Notes under the pieces: model-generated
What the model was told of the DNA's origin: nothing
What the model saw: only the letters and a program-made list of their open reading frames with translations
The model's database searches: none
Position numbers and translations under genes: made by a program
Shown: piece by piece, positions 1-9,002 of the stretch
How positions within the stretch are numbered: position 1 is the first letter of the stretch
Layout of the letters: the number at the start of each line of letters is the position of its first letter
Assembly: GCA_032716605.1 (NCBI GenBank)
Contig: CM064480.1
Location: 29,608,879-29,672,878 of the forward strand
From: Paralithodes platypus
Lineage: Eukaryota; Arthropoda; Malacostraca; Decapoda; Lithodidae
DNA length: 64,000 nt
Direction: 5' to 3'

Positions 1-867
1 TATTATTATACCGTTATATATATTATGCATATTATACTGTTATGCATCTCTTATAATCACATATACTCAGCATAATACATTCTATGTATCAAAATACGAT
101 CTGGAATGGATATGAATTCTATTTAGCAATTACAATTGCAAAACTGTAAGCACATATTTTCAAAGTCACGAAGAGGTGAATGTTTGGTTATGTATGGTAA
201 CGTTTGGTTATTTTACTGTACAGAAGCATACAGTCTCCCGAGATTGTTTGGTAGTGTCTGGTTTGGACCAAACACTACCATAATAATAGCCTACTGTGGG
301 TATGGCCAACGGCCGAGGGGCAGGGCTCTGGTGACGTCAGAGGGACAGATACAGCCATCAGAGCCATGAAAAAGCAGAACAGAATGAAACGATTCAAATA
401 ATAGACAACTGAAAGGGAACACTATTGCCAAAACTGCACCATGCACTTACCACAAACTTATTATTTTGGCCCATTTGTATTCCTATATACAGTAATTGGG
501 AGCAATGATTAAAGTAGAAACACCGTCCGCCAATCCCCGCGCTCCCTTTTGCTTACTTGCAAAGCCAGCTGATTTTGACAGCTCACGGCTGCAACGTGCC
601 AGGCTCCGCCCACCAGCCAATCAGCGGCCTCCATTATCGGAGCGCGAAGCTGGATTTCCTACTCCCCCTCAGAAGTCACTCTCTTTCTTTGCTCGAAGAA
701 CTCCTACTGATTATCCTTTGAGTAATACCTCGGTGCCAGCCCTGTACTCCCGTAAGCCACCAAAAGAGGGTTATAATCAACTTCCTGGAACTTACTATGA
801 AGAGAAGAGAGAGGAGATGAAGGAAGCAAAAAGTCAGTGCGAACGTACAGCCGGGCAAAGCCACCAG
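1..867. other. AT-rich then GC-rich sequence without a supported gene
   Basis: The first 500 bases are AT-rich. From about 520 the composition turns GC-rich, with a CCAAT motif near 617. Open frames on both strands over 496-1104 have no recognisable domain, and their openness follows from the high GC. I see no gene here. The GC-rich part looks like the upstream half of the promoter-like block that follows. Confidence 0.5.
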
Positions 868-935
868 CCAATCAGAGCGCGCGAGAGCGGGAGGCCAGAA
901 TATAAAGGCAGCCGCGCGCGGACTCCAGGGGTCAC
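868..935 (+). promoter_or_regulatory. Pol II promoter-like CCAAT + TATA block
   Basis: A CCAAT box (868-872, continuing as CCAATCAG) is followed 29 bases later by TATAAAGG (901-908). A start near 930, in a TCACTC context, would be at the usual TATA-to-start distance. The sequence downstream to 1100 is pyrimidine- and C-rich, like a 5' leader. No coding gene follows within 2.5 kb. An AATAAA at 2709-2714 and a minisatellite lie downstream, so this could be the U3 part of a long solo LTR rather than a host promoter; that reading is inference. Confidence 0.45.
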
Positions 936-1776
936 TCACCCCTCAGAGCTCACCGGGTCCACACACTGCAACCTACTTGCTCTCCCTCTCGCCCGGGCAC
1001 AAAGGAACACCAGGAACCCACTTTTCCAGCTACCTTGCCCTCACCTAAACACAGTTCCAGACCCACACACACCTGATCCAGCATACCAGAATACATTTGT
1101 TTAAGGACCAATATTGGGCCCGCATATTATAAGGAGAGAAAGAGAGATGGGTGGACTAACCTGGTGGTTTGCTATATAAATTGATGTGTCCTTCTAGGAC
1201 AAGACTAAAGGAAAAAGAATTTAGACTTACCTGAATATATAAAGATGATGATGTGTTTATTAATTAGTTATTTTTGTTAGCACTGGCACCAGCCGAAGAG
1301 TTATTATATTGATAGGAGAGATTTAAGATTAAAAGGGTAGGGGAAAGAATACTTGTGTTGATAAATGAGGCAACCAAAGTTAAAGAGGGAAACAGTTGTT
1401 TAGTTGCCAAATAGATTAAAGATTAAAAGAGTAAAAGTAAAGAGGGGAGGGAAAGAATACTTTTGTTAATAAATGAGGCAACCAGTAAGTTAAAGAGGGA
1501 AACAGTTGTTCAGTTGCCTAATAAATTAGCTATAGCTAGGGATGGACACTAGTCCCTATGAATCATTTATTAAATTGTGTAAAAAGGAAACTGTGAAGAA
1601 GGACACTAGTCCAATGTGAGTTGCGTTATTATTAAGTCTAAACGAGTTATTCCGTGTATGCATCTGAGGCACGGTTCATCTTTTGTTAGTACGATAATTG
1701 ATTAAGGTGAAGGGTAACCTAGCGTGTTGGTAACAGGGTTAAATTCAGAGGGTAAAGATTCAGGAAGTAACTGGCA

Positions 1777-2447
1777 ATTGAGATAAAGATTGTAAACCTA
1801 ATTGTGAAGTAACTGGGTGGCGGAACCCAATAGGGTTATTGAGATAAAGATTGTAAATCTATATTGTGAAGTAACTGGGTGACGGAACCCAATAGTGTCA
1901 TTGAGATAAATAATGTAAACCTATATTGTGAAGTAACAGGGTGACGGAACCCAATAGTGTCATTGAGATAAATAATGTAAACCTATATTGTGAAGTAACA
2001 GGGTGACGGAACCAATAGTGTCATTGAGATAAATAATGTAAACCTATATTGTGAAGTAACAGGGTGACGGAACCCAATAGTGTCATTGAGATAAATAATG
2101 TAAACCTATATTGTGAAGTAACAGGGTGACGGAACCCAATAGTGTCATTAAGATAAATAATGTAAACCTATATTGTGAAGTAACTGGGTGACGGAACCCA
2201 ATAGTGTCATTGAGATAAATAATGTTAACCTATATTGTGAAGTAACAGGGTGACGGAACCCAATAGTGTCATTGAGATAAATAATGTAAACCTATATTGT
2301 GAAGTAACAGGGTGACGGAACCCAATAGTATTATTGAGATAAAGATTGTAAACCTAATGGTGAAGTAACTGGGTGGCGGAACCCAATAGTATGATTGAGG
2401 TAAAGATTGTAAACCCAGATTGTGAAGTAACTGGGTGGCGGAACCCA
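1777..2447 (+). repeat. 62-bp minisatellite, about 10.8 copies
   Basis: Head-to-tail units of 62 bases contain the constant parts GTGAAGTAAC, GGGTGACGGAACCC and ATTGAGATAAA. The central units (about 1905-2325) differ by only one or two bases, whereas both outer edges are more diverged (GGGTGGCGG instead of GGGTGACGG, AAGATTG instead of AATAATG). A homogenised core with decayed edges is the usual pattern of a unit that expanded by unequal exchange or slippage. No coding frame is maintained. Confidence 0.92.
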
Positions 2448-3687
2448 TATTATACGTGAGAGGGACCTTGTAATCTCATTCGGTAATTTGTATGATGTTA
2501 TGCCATTGTGGAGGTACTTGTGTAGTAACGATGGTTGTGTCAGAGGAATAAATAGATTCTATGTATTGAGGAGATAGATTATATATGTTATAGCCTTGGG
2601 ATTGGGAAAAGGCTCAGTAAACGTGGGAAAACCTAAAGAGTAGAGGAACGAATATAACTTTTGTTTTAGTTAGGCAAGGAGCATTATGGTTCATTAGGCC
2701 CTGGTCTCAATAAAAGACACAGCAGGGTTTTGACTTAATTATTTAGGATTAATCACTAATAACGGGTCGTAGGATTGAAGCCGACTTGAGTCAATACCTG
2801 AATAGCGGGGATTCAGTTAGGGAGTAACGGGAACTCTAGGGGTCCAAAGTACAACCTAACATGAATCGACGTAATATTCAATCTGTGTCTTGAACTCATC
2901 TCGGCCCGAGCCAAGAACCTATTATTAGGGTAGCTAGGAAGTCTGTTAAATAAAATATACGAACTTCTAAATGACTGTCGAATTATCTCCCGTAGTAGTA
3001 GCAGCATAAAAGATTTAGAATTAATTACACCAATGATAATGTTAAATTAACTAAGTTTACACTGAATCATGATTCTAAATTAGATATATTGATATATGAA
3101 AAGTTCTTTAGAAACCAATTTTCTGTTTTTCAAAATAAAAATGCTGTATAGTCCACCGTGTCTTTGAAAAATTTGCTTTGTGTATCTGATACTTCATGAA
3201 AATAGTGACATTTGCTATCGTCGATTGTACAGGTGAAGTGATAAGTCACGACAGATAATGGCCGTATGAAAAGGGGTGATGGGGGGGGGGGAGGGGGAAG
3301 AGGTCAGGAGAAGGGAGCAAGAGACAACCGAGCACTGTCGGTGTGTTCAAAGAGAATGGAACAGTTGTAGTGGCAGACTCCAACACTATGGCAGCAAGGC
3401 GCTGTGCGCCCGCATTGAGTGCAGGTATAATACTAATATTCTGTTTATACATATAAACATACATCGTTCATTACGTAGTTACACTGAAATACAGTAATTT
3501 GTGATTATTCATTATAATGGGCTATATGAAACTAAACAGTAGTGGTGCCATCTGTTAGGAGAGAGTCACGAGTGTTCGGTAAAATAAATGTAAGTATCAA
3601 CTCTGTCTATAATTAAAGGAACCTTTGCTACTTTCTTGAATCTTGGCTCAAAGTGGTTTCTATTCAGTGTTCTTTTCATCATTCCAG
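2448..3687. other. No gene seen; possible poly(A) signal
   Basis: AT-rich sequence without a recognisable coding region. An AATAAA at 2709-2714 follows the minisatellite and could be the polyadenylation signal of a long LTR starting near the promoter-like block at 868. There is a G-run at 3281-3296. The last 30 bases, pyrimidine-rich and ending in ATTCCAG, serve as the acceptor of the exon that begins at 3688. Confidence 0.4.
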
Positions 3688-3788
3688 TGGGTTCCCCTCC
3701 TGATGTTCGATCGTTCCAAGCAGCCTCTGGTGGTCACTGGTACTCTCATAGACATCCTAGACATCATCACACAAAAGCTGGGTCAATG
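3688..3788 (+). CDS. Ionotropic-receptor-like exon A (start of ligand-binding lobe)
   Basis: A 101-base exon is bounded by a pyrimidine-rich acceptor ending CATTCCAG and a consensus donor GTAAGT (3789-3794). Frame 1 gives 33 codons plus two bases (TG). It begins WVPLLMF and ends TGTLIDILDIITQKLGQ. That pattern (hydrophobic start, then G-x-x-I-D-I-L-D-x-I-x-x-K-L) is what the first part of the S1 lobe of ionotropic glutamate receptors and arthropod IRs looks like. The split codon TG is completed by the first T of the exon at 40512 to give Cys, followed by Tyr-Thr-Leu, where IRs usually have Phe/Thr-Tyr. In such receptors this lobe binds the ligand on the outer face of the membrane. No upstream exon is recognised in the window. 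Family assignment rests on motif recall, without a search. Confidence 0.66.
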
Positions 3789-5066
3789 GTAAGTTAATTA
3801 TAGTGCATCTGATATTTAAAATCATAATAATACTGTTTAACCTGTAGAGTGTGACCGGACTCACTTGAGGTTATGTTGACTGAATGTGGCACGATTCACT
3901 TTTATTGAATTACGATATTCAAATACGCACCAAAACTGCGCCAAAAGCGGAATACATAATTATGAAAATTGGGTGACAACTAGGGCTAAGTGTCAACTCT
4001 CAATACCAAACATAGCAACACACTCACATCTTACACACACACAGCACACCATCACTCCTCCTTCACCATCGTGGAGGCGATGGCAGCGCTTGATTCAACC
4101 CCATATATATCCTATATCCAATGTAAATATATGATAGAGGAGGAGGGGGATGCAACACCATCACAAAGCACTTTACAAGCAGGGCAGGAGATGCACGTGT
4201 TTACCTCCCTCCTCTCTCTCGCTCTGTCTCGACTTGTTTACTTGACTATATTCTTTACAATAACGTTCTCTACACTTAATTTCTGGGTCCTAATTCTTCA
4301 CATGTGCCTTGTGCTTCAAACCTATGGAAATGTGGCTTAACGCCTTCTGTACCGGTGACATCCTTCTTATGTTATTCTGGCTACTACCAATCGATTTTAT
4401 TCAGTTTAGGAAGGATCTTTAGCAATTATTTCGCTTCGAACTATTACAATCAACCCTTTTAACTACCAAATATCCTCCCTAAGCTGTCTAAAATAGTCTG
4501 AATATAGCTAGAGTAAAATATAACAGACGTTGCTGGTACAGAAAGGGTTAATGATATTGCTATATATGGGAGATACTGTATAAGCAGTGGTGGATTAAAG
4601 GGGGGGGGGGGGGGCCTGACTGGGCTGCAGCCAGGGCCCCCCAATTTCCAAAGTTGGATAACAGAAGAAATCGTCACCTAAGGGGGTTGCATGATTGGGG
4701 GCCCTCCGGTGGGGCCCTTCGGCCTTCGCGACCCCGCATGAGAAATCTTCCCTCAGGTACTATTCCCCCACAGCTACACTAACACTTAGGTTTTCATTAT
4801 ATACAGTAATAAACTAATAACAGTACATGTGGGCCAGTGCCTAAATATTAAAATAGTTACCCCTGTATTTACCTTCGTGCCGTGGTTTTCTTTCATAACT
4901 CGTAACTCTCCCTGTTATTTTATGCAGTATGCCAGTATTGAATGTTGCATCTCATACAGATATTCTGGATAATATTTCTTTTGATTATTTAGTTATATGT
5001 TTAATTAGTAATTACTATACTTTTCTACATGAGACCTAGAAGAGAGAATCATAATAGTATAAAGTA
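3789..5066. other. Intron sequence, no gene seen
   Basis: Start of the inferred long intron. It contains a 15-base G-run (about 4597) followed by a GC-rich stretch with palindromic GGCCC/GGGCCC pieces (4615-4735). Similar cytosine-rich, GGCCGAAGGCC-bearing debris appears near 12050 and 18550, suggesting remnants of one old repeat family. No coding region is supported. Confidence 0.4.
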
Positions 5067-5160
5067 TTGGGAGGTTTGACGACCTCCCTTATAACCAAAT
5101 AAGGAAAACCTCTTATTTGGTAGCAGTCTCGGAGTATCCAACGTAGGGCTTATGATCTCA
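5067..5160 (-). repeat. Right terminal repeat of DIRS element 1
   Basis: This block is the reverse complement of 5457-5540 over about 75 bases and ends at GTCAAACC (minus strand). It contains two self-complementary pieces, GGGAGG/CCTCCC around TTTGACGA, and CCAAATAAG/CTTATTTGG around GAAAACCT. The core AAGGAAAACCT..TTATTTGGTAGCAGTC is recognisably related to the terminal core of the second DIRS element (AAAGAAAACCT..TATTTAGTAGTGGCC at 28224-28250), supporting its role as an element end. Confidence 0.75.
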
Positions 5161-5456
5161 GCCGCTACCACAGCGGGCCGATTTATCGGTACTCACGCGA
5201 AGTAACCAAATAATCTCTAGAGTTGCACCTCAATTCACTACTAGGCACGTTGTACACACTCCGAGACGACTAGGAAAGAAGAGATAGCGAAGGAGAGAAA
5301 GAATTGTTATAGTTACCCATTTAATCTAGCTGCTCTCCTCTGACCCATGCTCCATGTTCTATGAGCCTGTGCCAGGACCTGCCAAAGTATCGAGGTATCA
5401 AGTAATCAGTTTAGATTGGATGGGCAGGGGATCGGCATGAGGGCGGGATACTCTGT

Positions 5457-5585
5457 CGTTGGATACTCCGAGACTGCTACCAAATAAGAGGTTTTCCTTA
5501 TTTGGTTATAAGGGAGGTCGTCAAACCTTCCAATTTAGTAGCAGTCTCTACGTTTCCAACGTAGGGCTTGAATCCCAAATTGGAG
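5457..5585 (-). repeat. Internal complementary region (ICR) of DIRS element 1
   Basis: The inner part is complementary to the right terminal repeat (5067-5142). The remainder, with AGACTGCTACTAAATTGG on the minus strand, should be complementary to the left end of the element. In DIRS elements the ICR templates joining of the two ends during circle formation. It is followed, in transcription direction, by about 300 bases and then the right terminal repeat, as in the second DIRS element of this window. Confidence 0.7.
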
Positions 5586-6118
5586 GCGGACATCCAATAA
5601 ACCATAAACCCCAAGCCGTAGCACAAGCAGAGGACCAAGAAAAGACACAAATAAACAAATCAGTTTATTATCAGAAAAAGCGCGTAACAGTACGGTGCAT
5701 ATTAAGGAAGTACATGTTACCAGTATCAGTCTAGGGTCTTAAAAGTGCCGCAGCAGGCTAAGGAATAGGTCATGTCGACCGGAGAATGGCACACCAATAT
5801 GGGAAGAATGAAGGCAAGTTGTACATGAAGACAAGAATCTGAAGGCAAGGCACAGTAGGCGGAAGATCTCCAAGGACACTCTTTAATTACAAAAACCGGG
5901 TATCAGGCATAGACATACCAAACAAGTAACCCCTAGACAGTAGAGTCTATACGTAAAGAAGTAAGAGAGATAACCTTAATACGAAACAGGGATGACATAC
6001 ATGTAAAATGAAAGAAAGAAAGGCATTGTACAATCATACAAAATGACCCCCCCCCCCCAGTGTAGGGAAAGGAAGAAAATACAGTATGGGATGAGAAGAG
6101 ACACAGGATGGAGATGAA
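5586..6118 (-). other. 3' untranslated part of DIRS element 1
   Basis: Between the recombinase stop and the ICR there is no coding frame. The stretch carries a C-run (about 6047-6057) and AT-rich sequence near 5650-5670. The distance from recombinase stop to ICR, about 530 bases, is close to the roughly 700 bases in the second element. Confidence 0.5.
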
Positions 6119-7180
6119 TCACGTGACACATTGGCCTAACGCAACACAAGGCACACCTGGCCTGGCAGTGGACATGGACAGGTACGATGAGACAAAAGTG
6201 CTGTGGGAGGACCATAGCCCTGTGTCGGCGATATCCGAAAGTGAGGAATTGTTGAGAAACCTCACAGTCGCTGCATAAGAGCGGACATCATGAGCGGAGC
6301 CCTTCGTAAGAGGATTACTTGCAGTAATGACATGGCGTAAATGAAGTCTCACAGCACGTTTGCCTAACCGTGTCCCTGTCTTAGGGGCCAACCAGAGCGC
6401 CGTCCTCGACGTCGGCACAGCGGCACGCACATACGTATGCAAGGCTCTTACCAGGCATAGCGGATGATGCGTGCTCCCACATTTTAAAGCTGGTACAGTA
6501 AACGGCTTAAAAATGTGCGCCTCACGTTCATTCTTGGCCACAAAATGAACGGAAGGGGCCAAAGTGACTGACCCCAAGGAAGGCGAAAAACTCATGCAAT
6601 TCGGGGCCCTCGACATGGCAGCCAACTCCGAGACCCTCTCTCCTGTAGCCAACGCTAAAAGAAACAAAGTTTTATCAAGCAGATGAACAGGTGTTGGGTT
6701 AGTGGTGTAGATGGGTGAGGTAAGGAGCCTGAGAGCCTTCGCCAGAGACCATTGAGGCGGTATCTGGCGTGGGGGCGGTCTGAGCCTAAAGCAGGCTTTC
6801 ATGAAAAAAGACAGCTCCTTGTGAGGGAGCACCAGCCCCGTCAAGGTCTCAAAAGGCTCCCTAATAGCGGACAGGTGTTTCTTAATGGTGTTGTACATGT
6901 ATGTGCGTGTCGCAAACAAGTGATTAAGGTAATGCAAGACTAACGCAACCGACGGAACTGTTTGTTCGGTGTCATTGATCCATTTAGTGAAAGTATTCCA
7001 ATGAGACTCGTAAGTCTTCCAAGTAGCCTTAGTCCAGTGCTGATTAAGCATATCAGTCAAGCAACGTCCATATTTCGGTAACCACCCTGCCTCACAAACA
7101 TCCACGATGCGAATGCCAACGAGGTCCCTAGGTCTCCAACCTGTCCCAACCTGTCCCTGTCTGAGACAGACAGGGGAACG
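6119..7180 (-). CDS. Tyrosine recombinase of DIRS element 1
   Basis: The frame is open far upstream (to 9385), but only this part reads as recombinase; further upstream it runs antisensically out of register through the RT coding sequence. The N-terminal core-binding part has TWKTYESHWNTFTKW. The catalytic part shows LALATGERVSELAAM (first Arg), AHDVRSYAAT (His-x-x-Arg) and LWSSHSTFVSSYLSMS with the probable nucleophilic Tyr in SSYL. These enzymes cut and join DNA through a 3'-phosphotyrosine and replace the integrase of LTR elements. It overlaps the end of the RT frame by about 120 bases in another frame. All catalytic residues I can place are present, so it may be functional. Confidence 0.86.
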   Translation of the reverse strand, partial: RSPVCLRQGQVGTGWRPRDLVGIRIVDVCEAGWLPKYGRCLTDMLNQHWTKATWKTYESHWNTFTKWINDTEQTVPSVALVLHYLNHLFATRTYMYNTIKKHLSAIREPFETLTGLVLPHKELSFFMKACFRLRPPPRQIPPQWSLAKALRLLTSPIYTTNPTPVHLLDKTLFLLALATGERVSELAAMSRAPNCMSFSPSLGSVTLAPSVHFVAKNEREAHIFKPFTVPALKCGSTHHPLCLVRALHTYVRAAVPTSRTALWLAPKTGTRLGKRAVRLHLRHVITASNPLTKGSAHDVRSYAATVRFLNNSSLSDIADTGLWSSHSTFVSSYLSMSTARPGVPCVALGQCVT

Positions 7181-8952
7181 GGACTCGGGCACCATCGCTT
7201 CAGCTGAGCGTACCAGGCTTGGGCCGGCCAGAGGGGCGCGATTAACCAAACCTTGCCACGGTACCGTCTCAGCCTGTGTAGGACTTTGCACATAAGCAGT
7301 GCGTCGGGCGGTGGAAAAGCGTAAATCGACTGCCACCTGCACCAGTCCTTGCTGAAGGCATCCGGCCCCCCCGCCTGAGTACAAGTCCAGCGGGTGAGGT
7401 AGTCCGGCAGCTTGTTCGTCCCGGAGGAGGCGAACAAGTCCACCTGACGATGGCCCCAGGAGGCTGCGAGGTCGTCGAAAATGCTTTGTCTTAATGACCA
7501 TTCTACCTTGGTGCTCTGTCCTCTCGACAAAGCATCCGCCCAAAGATTGGCCGTCCCGGGCAGGTAAGTCGCATGCAGGGTGATGCTGTAATGATCGGCC
7601 AGGTAAAACAATTTCTCCGCCAGGTCTTGGAGCACAACAGACCTGGAGGAGCCCTGCTTTTGGATACAATGAACCGCGGACATGTTGTCCATCCTGAAGG
7701 CCACCGACTTGCCCGTGAGGGCCAGTCCGTGATCCCGCAGGAAGAACAACGGTACCAACAGTTCCAGGGCATTGATGTGGAAGTGTGAGAGCCCCGACCA
7801 CCTGCCGTGGTTTTGATGTCCCATGTCTGATTGATAGCCCCACCCCACCTCGCTCGACGCATCTGTGTCTACCCAGATGGCCGGCGGAGGAGCAGTCCAG
7901 GGCACAGCCGCAGAGAGCGTGCCCCGAGCGACCCAGTGTGTCAGTCTCAGATGTATTGAGCGCGGTACCGTCCACAAACGGTAAGGGGGCGAGATAGGGA
8001 AGTGCCTGTTGCCCAGCTGAATGAGGCGTTTTAGTCGGAGCCGGCCCAAGGGCACGGTCAGAGACGCCCAATTCAAAGACCCTAGTAGGGAGTCCCAGAT
8101 TTTTTGTATTATCGAGACCGAGTGCAACACGACAAAGAGCTTCCTTCGAAGTTTCGCCGCATTCACACGACTCTGGGAAACGGTGGCGCTTTGGAGATCC
8201 CAGTGCAAGCCCACCCACGTCACTTCTCGTGACGGTGAGAGGCAGGACTTGGGAATGTTTAGTTTGAACCCCAGGTTTGTGATATGTCTGACTACAGTGA
8301 GCGTGTCTTGTACACAGTGTGTGAGAGAGTCTACGGAGATGAGCCAATCGTCCAGGTAAAACAAGATCTGAATCCCCTGTAAGAGCAAGGGGGTCAGAGC
8401 CTGCTTCACCAGTTTGGTGAAGACCCGCGGTGCTATGTTGAGGCCGAATGGTAGTCTGGTGAATTGGAAAACCCGTTGATCCGACTGCAGTGCTAGGCAG
8501 CCCTGGAACCGAGGAGCCATCGGCACATGCCAATAAGCATCCTTCAGATCCAGGGTGACCACCCAAGACAAGGGCTTGAGTGCCAGGCGTACCTGGTTGA
8601 TGGTGAGCATGCGGAAACGGGTGTTCACAATGTGAGAGTTGAGGACTGAGAGATCTACCACCGGCCTCATAGCAGCGCAGTCCTTCTTTGGGACCAGAAA
8701 CACATGAGACAGAAATACCTTTTGTGTAGAAGATATTTCCTTGATAACGCCTTCCTCGCGCATGGACATGATCACTTGGGCCACTTCCTGAGACACTGGT
8801 CGCTGTCGGGGAGGGCACCTGAGAGGAGGCCTGGACCTCCACCTCCAAGTCAGACCCTTCTTGACCACCCGACGCACCCACGACCGGCGGGGCCATTGCC
8901 GGTAGTGGGGGCGGAAGAAGCCGGTGCGGGCGCCTTGCGTCAGGCCCATCAC
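7057..8952 (-). CDS. Reverse transcriptase / RNase H / methylase-like protein of DIRS element 1
   Basis: A frame of about 630 residues, open further upstream into the gag end, so the start is uncertain (first ATG next to 8949). Order: RT fingers and palm with LVPKKD, VVTLDLKDAYWHVPM, RLPFGLNIAPRVF and the YLDD box (8347-8358, about residues 199-202); RNase H with WVDTDASSEVGWGY, HINALELL, FRMDNMSAVH and TANLWADALSRG; then a DIRS-type methyltransferase-like region (HRQVDLFAS, GGPDAFSKDW, YAFPPP, LIAPLWPAQAWY). It copies the element RNA into DNA. No internal stop. The 3' end overlaps the recombinase frame. Confidence 0.9.
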   Translation of the reverse strand: MMGLTQGARTGFFRPHYRQWPRRSWVRRVVKKGLTWRWRSRPPLRCPPRQRPVSQEVAQVIMSMREEGVIKEISSTQKVFLSHVFLVPKKDCAAMRPVVDLSVLNSHIVNTRFRMLTINQVRLALKPLSWVVTLDLKDAYWHVPMAPRFQGCLALQSDQRVFQFTRLPFGLNIAPRVFTKLVKQALTPLLLQGIQILFYLDDWLISVDSLTHCVQDTLTVVRHITNLGFKLNIPKSCLSPSREVTWVGLHWDLQSATVSQSRVNAAKLRRKLFVVLHSVSIIQKIWDSLLGSLNWASLTVPLGRLRLKRLIQLGNRHFPISPPYRLWTVPRSIHLRLTHWVARGTLSAAVPWTAPPPAIWVDTDASSEVGWGYQSDMGHQNHGRWSGLSHFHINALELLVPLFFLRDHGLALTGKSVAFRMDNMSAVHCIQKQGSSRSVVLQDLAEKLFYLADHYSITLHATYLPGTANLWADALSRGQSTKVEWSLRQSIFDDLAASWGHRQVDLFASSGTNKLPDYLTRWTCTQAGGPDAFSKDWCRWQSIYAFPPPDALLMCKVLHRLRRYRGKVWLIAPLWPAQAWYAQLKRWCPSPVPLSVSDRDRLGQVGDLGTSLAFASWMFVRQGGYRNMDVA

Positions 8953-9002
8953 CGCTCCGACGAGATGGTCGGGCGAGGGAAGAGGGGACAGGCCAGGAGG
9001 AA

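Noticed and set aside
496..1104. 202-residue open frame over the promoter-like region
   Set aside because: Composition follows the local GC-rich DNA, there is no domain, and it overlaps CCAAT/TATA sequence and a long frame on the other strand.
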